Source: Pseudomonas putida (GTDB lineage: Bacteria > Pseudomonadota > Gammaproteobacteria > Pseudomonadales > Pseudomonadaceae). From it: DNA of 42,561 nucleotides. Shown here piece by piece: positions 28,413-35,157 of the stretch. Within the stretch, counting starts at the first letter, position 1. Every line of letters begins with the position of its first letter. A program made the position numbers and the translations under genes. Location of the stretch: the NCBI RefSeq assembly GCF_028682635.1, contig NZ_JANHLK010000038.1, positions 1 to 42,561 on the forward strand, written 5' to 3'. Under the pieces are notes generated by a model. It saw nothing but the letters and a program-made list of their open reading frames with translations, ran no database searches and was not told the origin of the DNA.

Positions 28413-31400
28413 ATGCCCAGACTGCCGACCGTGTTTTTTTTGCTGTCGCTGATTTCCTGGACCGCAACGGCTGGCGCGCTGACTCTAACCGACGAAGAAC
28501 GTAGCTGGCTTGCGGCCCACCCGGACCTGCGCCTGGGTGTCGATGCGTCCTGGCCCCCCTTTGAGTTTCGCGACGACCAGGGGCGTTACCAGGGCCTTGC
28601 GGCAGATTATATCGACCTGATTCGCGAGCGACTGGCCATCAAGCTCACACCCATCGAGCCCGTGAGCTGGACGGTCGTGCTGGACCAGGCCAAACAAGGC
28701 AAGCTGGACCTTTTGCCGGGCATCATGTCGACCCCGGAACGCCAGGCCTACCTGTCATTCACCCGCCCCTACCTGGATTTCCCGATCGTCATCCTGGCGC
28801 ATGTCGGAGGCGCCCAGCCGCGTAAACTCAAAGACCTGTACGGGCTGAAAATCGCCGTGGTGGAAAACTACGCGCCCCACGAACTGTTGCGTACCCACAA
28901 TCCCGATCTGAACCTGGTGGCGATGCCCAACGTCAGTTCAGCCTTGCAGGCGCTGGCCACCGATGAAGTGGACGCCGTGGTAGGCGATCTCGCCTCCAGC
29001 ATCTGGAGTTTGCGCCAGCTCAAGCTCGACGGGCTGTATGTCAGCGGCGAAACCCCCTACCGCTATCAGTTGGCCATGGGCGTACCACGGGACAACAAGA
29101 TGTTGGTCGGCATCCTGGATAAAGTCCTGGCCGACATGTCGCCTGCTGAAATCAGCTCGATCCAGGAGCAATGGGTGGGCAACGTTCTCGATCACCGAAC
29201 ATTCTGGTCCGATCTGCTGATCTACGGCCTGCCTGGGCTACTGCTGCTGATCCTCGTGCTGGCTGGAGTGATCCGCGTCAACCGTCGCTTGAGTTCGGAA
29301 ATCGCCCGCAGGGTCGATCTGGAGCAGGAACTGCGCAGCAGCGAATACCATTACCGCGGGCTGGTGGAGAGTCTGTCGGCCATCGCCTGGGAAGCGCGGA
29401 TGAGCGACTTCACCTACAGCTATGTGTCGCCCCACGCCGAAGACCTGCTCGGTTACCCTCTGTCCCACTGGTTGATCCCCGGCTTCTGGCGCAACATCAT
29501 CCACCCCGCCGACCTCACCCGCGCGCAGAGCTTCTGCGACCACGAAGTGCTGGCCGGGCGAGACCACAGCCTCGATTACCGGGTCATCACCGCTGACGGG
29601 CGTTGCTTGTGGGTCCGCGACATCGTCAGCCTGATCGAACACGGTCATGAGCCGGTGATGCGCGGCCTGATGATCGACATCAGCGAGACCAAGCGCACCG
29701 AAGAAGCACTGCGCCAGTCTGAACAGAAGTTCGCTTCGGTATTCCAGCAATGCCCGGACATCCTCGTGATCGCACGCCTCAGCGACGGCTGCCTGCTGGA
29801 GGTCAACGAGGCGTTCGAAGAACAGATCGGCCTCAGAGCCGAGGACGTTATCGGCCAGACCGCCACCAACCTCAACATCTGGGGTATCCCGGGCGTCGGG
29901 CCCGGGCTGCTGCAGCGCTTGCAGGCCGGCAGCATCCGCAACCTGGAGATGCCCTTTCGCCGCAGCAATGGCCAAGTGTTCACCGGCCTGATCTCTGCCG
30001 AACCGTTCGACCTCGACACGACCCCGGCGCTGGTGGTCGTGGTGCGCGACATCACCCAGCTCAAGGAAACCCAGCAACAACTGCAAACCTCCGAAGAGAA
30101 ATTCGCCAAGGCGTTCCACGCCTCGCCGGACGGCCTGTTGCTGTCCCGGCAAAGCGATGGCCTGCTGATCGAGGTCAACGAGGGCTTCAGCCGCATTACC
30201 GGCTTCAACAGCGCAATGTCCGTGGATCGCTCGGCTCTGGACCTGGGGATCTGGGTCAACCTCAACGAACGTAAACAAATGCTCGACCTGTTGCACCGGG
30301 ACGGTTTCGTCCGAGACTTCAGCTGCCATATCCGCCGCAGCGACGGGCAGATCCGCCTCTGCGAGGTCTCCAGTCGTCCGCTGCCAATCGGTGACGATGA
30401 CTGCATGCTGACCATTGCCCGGGACATCACCGAGCGCCACCTGATGCAGGAAAAACTGCAACAGGCCGCCACGGTATTCGAGAGCACCGCAGAAGGCGTG
30501 CTGATCACCGATACCCAGCAGCACATCAGCGCAGTCAACCGTGCCTTTAGCGAAATCACCGGCTACAGCGAAAGCGAAGCACTGGGCCATACACCGCGCC
30601 TGCTTGCCTCGGGCCTGCATGACAGCGCGTTCTACGCCGCCATGTGGCATCAACTGACCGCCGAAGGTCATTGGCAAGGCGAGATTTCCAACCGACGCAA
30701 GAATGGCGAACTCTATCCGAGCTGGCTGACCATCAGCGCCGTGCGCAATCGCGAAAATTTCATCACCCACTTCGTGGCCGTGTTCGCCGACATTTCCAGC
30801 CTCAAACACGCCCAGGCCAAACTCGACTACCAGGCTCACCACGATCCGCTGACCGGCCTGCCCAACCGCACGCTGTTCGAGAGCCGTTTACTCAACGCCC
30901 TCAATCACCAGAAGGAAAACGGCGGCCAGGGGGCGGTGCTGTTCCTCGATCTGGACCGCTTCAAGCACATCAACGACAGCCTCGGTCACCCGGTCGGCGA
31001 TCTGTTGCTCAAGGGCATTGCCGTGCGCCTCAAAGACCAGTTGCGCGACATCGACACCGTCGCGCGCCTGGGCGGCGACGAATTCATCATCCTGCTCCCC
31101 GGCCTGCAGCAAGCCAGCGACGCCGACAACATCGCCACCAAGCTGCTCAACTGCTTTACCGCGCCGTTCCAGGCAGGCGAGCATGAGTTCTTCATCAGCT
31201 CCAGCATCGGCACCAGCCTGTACCCCAAGGACGGCTGCGACGTGGCCACGCTGATCAAGAATGCCGATGCGGCGATGTACCGCTCCAAGGCCAAGGGCCG
31301 CAACCGTGTCGAAAGCTATACCTTCGACCTCACCGCCCAGGCCAGCGAGCGCGTGGCGCTGGAGCACGAACTGCGCCGCGCCATCGAGCGCAATGAACTG

Positions 31401-32159
31401 CACCTGTGCTACCAACCCAAGATCAGCCTCGAGGACTATCGCCTGGTGGGCGCCGAAGCGCTGATTCGCTGGCGTCATCCGACCTTTGGCGACGTACCGC
31501 CCGAACATTTCATTTCGCTTGCCGAAGAAAACGGCATGATCCTGCAGATCGGCGATTGGGTTCTCGAGACCGCATGCCGGCAGATGTTTGAATGGAACCA
31601 GATGTACGAAGGCCTCGGCCCGCTGTCGGTCAACCTCGCCGGTGCCCAGCTGCGCCAACCAAACCTGCTGGGGCGCATCGAGCAGTTGCTCAAGGACAAC
31701 CGCCTCAACCCCGGCTACCTGCAACTGGAAATCACCGAAAACTTCATCATGAGCCAGGCCGAAGAAGCGCTGGCGGTGCTGCACCAACTCAAGCACCTGG
31801 GCGTGCAACTGGCGATCGACGACTTCGGCACCGGCTACTCCTCGCTGAGCTACCTCAAGCGCCTGCCGCTGGACATTCTCAAGATCGACCAATCCTTCGT
31901 CCGCGGCCTGCCGGATGACCCCCACGACGCCGCGATCGTGCGCGCCATCATCGCCCTCGGCCGCAGTATGCAATTCACGGTCATCGCCGAGGGCGTCGAA
32001 ACCCAGGCGCAGCAGCAATTCCTGGCCGCCGAAGGCTGTGAGCAGATCCAGGGCTACATCGTCAGCCTGCCCCTGCCCCCCGACGAATTTGCCGCAACGT
32101 TCCTTCGTACAGTAGTTTCAGATTTTTCGGATAGCACAGCCGCGAAACCATCGCTATAA
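28413..32159 (+). CDS. rmcA: RmcA-like c-di-GMP sensor protein (SBP-4xPAS-GGDEF-EAL)
   Basis: A 1248-aa inner-membrane signalling protein. A signal peptide (VFFLLSLISWTATAGALTL) precedes a solute-binding periplasmic domain (about 25-260), a membrane helix at about 268-288 (LPGLLLLILVLAGVI) and four PAS domains starting near 313, 441, 565 and 687. A GGDEF domain follows with intact GGDEF at 887-891, then an EAL domain with intact EAL at 1015-1017 and DDFGTGYSSLSYL. Position after rpoD, length and architecture match P. aeruginosa RmcA (PA0575), which tunes c-di-GMP mainly by phosphodiesterase activity in response to redox/phenazine state. Both active-site motifs are intact; which activity dominates cannot be told. 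The chosen ATG follows an AACGAG site; the longer frame overlapping rpoD lacks a signal peptide at its start. Confidence 0.9.
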   Translation: MPRLPTVFFLLSLISWTATAGALTLTDEERSWLAAHPDLRLGVDASWPPFEFRDDQGRYQGLAADYIDLIRERLAIKLTPIEPVSWTVVLDQAKQGKLDLLPGIMSTPERQAYLSFTRPYLDFPIVILAHVGGAQPRKLKDLYGLKIAVVENYAPHELLRTHNPDLNLVAMPNVSSALQALATDEVDAVVGDLASSIWSLRQLKLDGLYVSGETPYRYQLAMGVPRDNKMLVGILDKVLADMSPAEISSIQEQWVGNVLDHRTFWSDLLIYGLPGLLLLILVLAGVIRVNRRLSSEIARRVDLEQELRSSEYHYRGLVESLSAIAWEARMSDFTYSYVSPHAEDLLGYPLSHWLIPGFWRNIIHPADLTRAQSFCDHEVLAGRDHSLDYRVITADGRCLWVRDIVSLIEHGHEPVMRGLMIDISETKRTEEALRQSEQKFASVFQQCPDILVIARLSDGCLLEVNEAFEEQIGLRAEDVIGQTATNLNIWGIPGVGPGLLQRLQAGSIRNLEMPFRRSNGQVFTGLISAEPFDLDTTPALVVVVRDITQLKETQQQLQTSEEKFAKAFHASPDGLLLSRQSDGLLIEVNEGFSRITGFNSAMSVDRSALDLGIWVNLNERKQMLDLLHRDGFVRDFSCHIRRSDGQIRLCEVSSRPLPIGDDDCMLTIARDITERHLMQEKLQQAATVFESTAEGVLITDTQQHISAVNRAFSEITGYSESEALGHTPRLLASGLHDSAFYAAMWHQLTAEGHWQGEISNRRKNGELYPSWLTISAVRNRENFITHFVAVFADISSLKHAQAKLDYQAHHDPLTGLPNRTLFESRLLNALNHQKENGGQGAVLFLDLDRFKHINDSLGHPVGDLLLKGIAVRLKDQLRDIDTVARLGGDEFIILLPGLQQASDADNIATKLLNCFTAPFQAGEHEFFISSSIGTSLYPKDGCDVATLIKNADAAMYRSKAKGRNRVESYTFDLTAQASERVALEHELRRAIERNELHLCYQPKISLEDYRLVGAEALIRWRHPTFGDVPPEHFISLAEENGMILQIGDWVLETACRQMFEWNQMYEGLGPLSVNLAGAQLRQPNLLGRIEQLLKDNRLNPGYLQLEITENFIMSQAEEALAVLHQLKHLGVQLAIDDFGTGYSSLSYLKRLPLDILKIDQSFVRGLPDDPHDAAIVRAIIALGRSMQFTVIAEGVETQAQQQFLAAEGCEQIQGYIVSLPLPPDEFAATFLRTVVSDFSDSTAAKPSL

Positions 32160-32160
32160 T
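32155..32160 (+). promoter_or_regulatory. Perfect -10 box for the tRNA gene
   Basis: TATAAT overlaps the stop codon of the upstream gene and lies 12 bp before the mature tRNA 5' end. It is followed by a GC-rich discriminator (CCGCGACC), typical of stringently controlled stable-RNA promoters. The -35 (near TAGCAC, 32132-32137) is poor. Confidence 0.55.
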
Positions 32161-32172
32161 CCGCGACCAATG

Positions 32173-32249
32173 GGGCCTATAGCTCAGTTGGTCAGAGCAG
32201 AGGACTCATAATCCTTTGGTCCACGGTTCAAGTCCGTGTGGGCCCACCA
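32173..32249 (+). tRNA. tRNA with CAU anticodon, probably tRNA-Met (tRNA-Ile2 not excluded)
   Basis: A complete 77-nt cloverleaf with encoded CCA. The acceptor GGGCCTA pairs with TGGGCCC (one G-U), the D stem is GCTC/GAGC, the anticodon stem GAGGA/TCCTT flanks loop CTCATAA (CAT at 32207-32209), and the T stem CACGG/CCGTG has loop TTCAAGT. CAU is read either by elongator Met or, with lysidine at C34, by Ile2. C4-G69 and C5-G68 are features used by the lysidine synthase TilS, whereas the G29-C41 pair differs from the C29-G41 of E. coli Ile2. The position after rmcA corresponds to a gene I recall as tRNA-Met in P. aeruginosa. It is not the initiator, because the acceptor is fully paired at 1-72. 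Confidence 0.93.
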
Positions 32250-32255
32250 AACAAG

Positions 32256-32279
32256 AAAGCCGCGCAATGCGCGGCTTTT
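32256..32279. terminator. Terminator after the tRNA, usable in both directions
   Basis: GCCGCGC-AAT-GCGCGGC stem followed by TTTT on the + strand. On the minus strand the same stem is followed by TTTCTT, so it can also end transcription of the antitoxin gene coming the other way. Confidence 0.88.
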
Positions 32280-32321
32280 GCGTATCTGAAGGGTTCGAAT
32301 CAGTCGCCATTGTCTAATCGC

Positions 32322-32633
32322 TCAGTTGGCAAAGTTCTCGATCTTTACCTGACCTTCCGGGAAGGTGGCAATGATTTCCAACTCGCCACCCATTGCGCGG
32401 ATGTAGTTGCGCAAAGTACTGATGTACATGTCTGTACGCCGCTCCATCTTGGATATCGCCGCCTGGTTGACATGAAGTGTTTTGGCCAGCGAGTCCTGAC
32501 TCAACGCTTGCGCCTGGCGCAACTCGTGCAATGGCATTTGAGCTCGCAGCTTCTGATGCAAAGCCTCGACACGCGATTGAGACTCTGGAGCTCGACGCGC
32601 CACCAAATCAGCAAATTTTTTAGCCATTTTCAT
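32322..32633 (-). CDS. Xre-family antitoxin (HigA-like), partner toxin degenerate
   Basis: A 103-aa helix-turn-helix protein. The HTH lies at about 35-75 (LRQAQALSQDSLAKTLHVNQ then AISKMERRTDMYISTLRNYI). The C-terminal tail GGELEIIATFPEGQVKIENF is typical of antitoxins paired with RelE/HigB-type toxins. The gene is second in the pair, and its start overlaps the toxin 3' end by 14 bp, the usual toxin-then-antitoxin order of HigBA systems. The frame is intact although the toxin is broken, so it is now an orphan antitoxin or a free regulator. Confidence 0.85.
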   Translation of the reverse strand: MKMAKKFADLVARRAPESQSRVEALHQKLRAQMPLHELRQAQALSQDSLAKTLHVNQAAISKMERRTDMYISTLRNYIRAMGGELEIIATFPEGQVKIENFAN

Positions 32634-32808
32634 AGCCCTCTTTCTTCAATGTTTCCAAGTGCTCGTCGAAGAAACGCTCGGCTAGCGGCACATGGTCCGT
32701 ATACCAACGCTCCAGGCCGGTTTTATCACCCCCGATCAGCAGAATCGCGCAGCGCCGTCCCGAACGCGTACAGCACACGGTACGGCCTGCCAGCGTGTTG
32801 GACCCTAA
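32620..32808 (-). pseudogene. Remnant of RelE/HigB-type toxin (truncated and frameshifted)
   Basis: The C-terminal part is clear: RRCAILLIGGDKTGLERWY and FFDEHLETLKKEGY are hallmarks of HigB-like mRNA interferases. Just upstream, the reading continues in a different frame as VQHAGRPYRVLYAF, the segment that normally comes directly before DPRRCAILL. Between the two, in 32758-32761, four bases stand where six are expected, so there is a net 2-bp loss. The N-terminal 60 or so residues are missing: the match stops near 32808, just before the end of the M41-like gene. The toxin should be inactive. Confidence 0.8.
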
Positions 32809-32819
32809 CGCAGGCCTAT

Positions 32820-33461
32820 TCAAATATGTAACACGGGTATCGCCTGCACCGCCCGCAGCCGCTCTAGCATCTGCCCCGTCAACACGACCTCAAACGTATC
32901 CGCCGCCCGCCCCCACTGCTCGACGATAACCATGCCGCCCACCAAGGCCGCTGCCAGTTCGGTAATGGTCCCGGACAGTTCTTCCACGATGTCTTGAGTC
33001 CGCTGCCACGCGCGATCCGTCAGAATTTTAAGTTCAGCGGTTATGCGCTCGGACGCCGCCGGATCGGTCTCGGGATAAAGCAAATTGCGCAGTAAGTGCT
33101 GCAGCTCCCTGATCTTTGCGTAATCCTGCTCCGCCCCCTGCTCTCCCTTGAGGATGGCTGTGGCTTTCGACTTGTCGACGCGTTGCCCGGCTGAAGATTT
33201 TGCAGGCAGTGTCTGCGCCATTGCGCCAGCCAGAAGGACGATCATCCGGGCCTCCAGATGTTGCTTCATGGCCTCGATCGAAGAAATCGCCCGCACCAGG
33301 CTAACGGACGCCCCGCCGTGATGCCGTAAGTCCATGGTCACTGTCAGGCTCACGCCGCCCGTGGCAAAACCCAAGGCACGGGCGACGACGTAGTGGCCCA
33401 TTTCGTGATGGGCAATCTCCCAGGCACGAGCCCGTACAGCAGGAGGCATTTTCTTCGACAT
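32820..33461 (-). CDS. Stand-alone M41 (FtsH-like) metallopeptidase domain protein
   Basis: A 213-aa protein with zinc motif HEMGH at 19-23 in EIAHHEMGHYVVARALG, as in FtsH proteases (HEAGH). Other FtsH-like blocks follow: IVLLAGAMAQ, GAEQDYAKIRELQHLL (D113 may be the third zinc ligand) and a C-terminal helical region TDRAWQRTQDIVEELSGTI. There is no AAA ATPase module, signal peptide or membrane segment, so it is a free cytoplasmic domain. It is flanked by the decayed toxin and a GT25 gene on the same strand. The peptidase family is fairly certain; substrate and role are unknown. It might be an accessory or phage-type gene. Confidence 0.7.
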   Translation of the reverse strand: MSKKMPPAVRARAWEIAHHEMGHYVVARALGFATGGVSLTVTMDLRHHGGASVSLVRAISSIEAMKQHLEARMIVLLAGAMAQTLPAKSSAGQRVDKSKATAILKGEQGAEQDYAKIRELQHLLRNLLYPETDPAASERITAELKILTDRAWQRTQDIVEELSGTITELAAALVGGMVIVEQWGRAADTFEVVLTGQMLERLRAVQAIPVLHI

Positions 33462-33535
33462 GACCTGTCCCTCGTGTCACGACCACAATTGAGCTGTCAT
33501 ACATCACAGACCAAATGCAGACTCCGGGTCAATCA

Positions 33536-34189
33536 TCAAAACCTGAATCGAACCAGGGTGCGCCAGAGGTTTTTCCACACCGAGCGTTTGTGTTTCTTCC
33601 AGTTGCGTTCCCACCATTCATCTTCATTCACCGCGCGCGCCTCGATGTCGCTGCCTGTCACCGCCGCTGCGTGCTGGCGAAACAGCATGGGAAATACACA
33701 ATGTTGTTTGATCTGCCGTTTAAACAGGACATCGACTGGTACTCCGACGTAAGGAGTTTGGGCCAGCACCCTGCAGCCTTCGCGGGAGAGGATGTAGGCG
33801 TGCAGTGCCACCACGTTGCCGCGGGCAATGAACGGGAACCATGTCAGCCACGTACGACCCATGCTGTACCCCAGGTGCAACGCCTCAAACCTGTTACGGC
33901 GAATGAACCGGTTCACCCAACGCACCTGTATCGGATGAAGCCCATAGGGCTTGGCATCGTCCTCGAATATCAACACCCGTTGCCAACCTTCGGCCAGGAC
34001 TTTTCTGGCCAGTGCCTGATGTGATTCGTAACAGCCTCGGATCGGTTCGCTGTTGCGCTGGGCAATGAAGAACTCGATCGGGTTTGAAACGAGCGTTGCG
34101 ACGGTGCTTCGGAACAGTTGCCGCCGGTCATGGCGCTCACTCAAGGATATGCAGTACACCTGATCAACATCGAACGAGACCTTTTCCAT
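33536..34189 (-). CDS. Glycosyltransferase family 25 (LPS-type) protein
   Basis: A 217-aa GT25 protein. It begins VYCISLSERHDRRQLF, followed by GCYESHQALARKVLAEGWQR and the metal/nucleotide site LIFEDDAKPYG, the family's signature. A basic C-terminus (NWKKHKRSVWKNLWRTL) suggests membrane association. GT25 enzymes add galactose or related sugars to lipooligosaccharide. The start is the ATG at 34187-34189, preceded by AGGGG and aligned with the family N-terminus; an open frame continuing upstream adds 64 unrelated residues. It stands alone, with no other LPS genes nearby, in the accessory stretch after the tRNA. Confidence 0.82.
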   Translation of the reverse strand: MEKVSFDVDQVYCISLSERHDRRQLFRSTVATLVSNPIEFFIAQRNSEPIRGCYESHQALARKVLAEGWQRVLIFEDDAKPYGLHPIQVRWVNRFIRRNRFEALHLGYSMGRTWLTWFPFIARGNVVALHAYILSREGCRVLAQTPYVGVPVDVLFKRQIKQHCVFPMLFRQHAAAVTGSDIEARAVNEDEWWERNWKKHKRSVWKNLWRTLVRFRF

Positions 34190-34407
34190 TCGCCCCTGGC
34201 ACCTTAAGACCTCTCCGCGACCCGACGTCACGGAAAGAATCAATGATCGGCAAGGGGGTCCTGCCACGTATGTCAGACACGTCCTGAAATGGCGTTGGCT
34301 TTTCTGATCGATATCGCCCACGGTCAGCAGGATGTTGGCGTCGCGAGCGCTGCGGGGGATGTGCCTGTAACATGCCTGCACATTGATCCAAGCCGCTGGA
34401 GACCGCC

Positions 34408-34869
34408 TTGCCCGACATTCGCCCGCCCGTTCTCGACGAAATCGACCGTCAGCTGATTGCGGCCCTGCAGATCAACGCCCGCGAAAGCGTGGCCATGCTC
34501 GCCCGACAACTGGGCATCGCGCGCACCACCGTCACGTCGCGCCTGGCGCGGCTGGAAAAGGCCAAGGTCATCACCGGCTACGGCGTGCGGCTCGGCCAGC
34601 GCGTGGTGGATGGCGGGCTGCAGGCGTATGTGGGGATTACCGTGCAGCCGCGTTCCGGCAAGGAGGTGTTGCGGCGCCTGAGTGCGATGGCCCAGGTGCA
34701 GCAGTTGTGTGCGGTGAGTGGAGAATTTGATTATGTGGCCTGGTTGCGCAGCGATTCGCCGGAGCAGCTGGATGAGTTGCTGGATCAGATTGGCAGTGTG
34801 GATGGGGTGGAGAAGACGACGACGTCGATCATCTTGAGCAGCAAGATTGATCGGGGGCAGCCGGTTTAA
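34408..34869 (+). CDS. Lrp/AsnC-family transcriptional regulator
   Basis: A 153-aa regulator with an N-terminal winged HTH (DEIDRQLIAALQINARES, then LARQLGIARTTVTSRLARLE) and a C-terminal RAM ligand-binding domain (QAYVGITVQPRSGKEVLRRL). The start is a TTG at 34408 with GGAG six bases upstream. Lying just upstream of davBA in the same direction, as in P. putida, it likely controls lysine catabolism, although a REPIN separates it from davB. The ligand is probably lysine or a product; this is inference. Confidence 0.9.
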   Translation: MPDIRPPVLDEIDRQLIAALQINARESVAMLARQLGIARTTVTSRLARLEKAKVITGYGVRLGQRVVDGGLQAYVGITVQPRSGKEVLRRLSAMAQVQQLCAVSGEFDYVAWLRSDSPEQLDELLDQIGSVDGVEKTTTSIILSSKIDRGQPV

Positions 34870-34913
34870 GATTTTTCCTGTGGTTATGGCTGTCTGGCTG
34901 GCCTGCAAAGAAC

Positions 34914-34999
34914 CTGTAGGAGCTGGCTTGCCAGCGAAGGCGTCCGGACCATCAACACAAGATTCAAAGGCCTCATCGCTGGCAAGCCAGCTCCTACAG
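34914..34999. repeat. REPIN between the Lrp gene and davB
   Basis: Perfect 24-nt inverted arms (34914-34937 and 34976-34999; arm core GGAGCTGGCTTGCCAGC) around 38 nt. The CTGTAGG ends point outward, the opposite layout to the elements at 20.9 and 41.4 kb. The rest of the 288-bp gap (34870-35157) holds no gene. TATACT near 35120 could be a davB -10, but it has no convincing -35. Confidence 0.9.
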
Positions 35000-35157
35000 T
35001 GGTCAGTGTGCGCAGTTATCTCGTCATACTGATCAGAAATCTGGCAAAACGACGACACTTTGCGTCTTATTAACGTGTTCGGTGCTCTCTAGAATGGCTG
35101 GCATCTTTTCCTATACTCAGATGCGCATTCCGCGTCGGGTCGCCAGCAAGGTCAGCC

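Noticed and set aside
32313..32335. D-arm-like GCTCAGTTGGCAAAG suggesting a second decayed tRNA
   Set aside because: It lies after, not before, the T-arm-like fragment and is part of the antitoxin 3' coding region, so it is coincidental.
35100..35130. davB promoter with -10 TATACT
   Set aside because: No acceptable -35 at 16-18 bp; mentioned only as a possibility.
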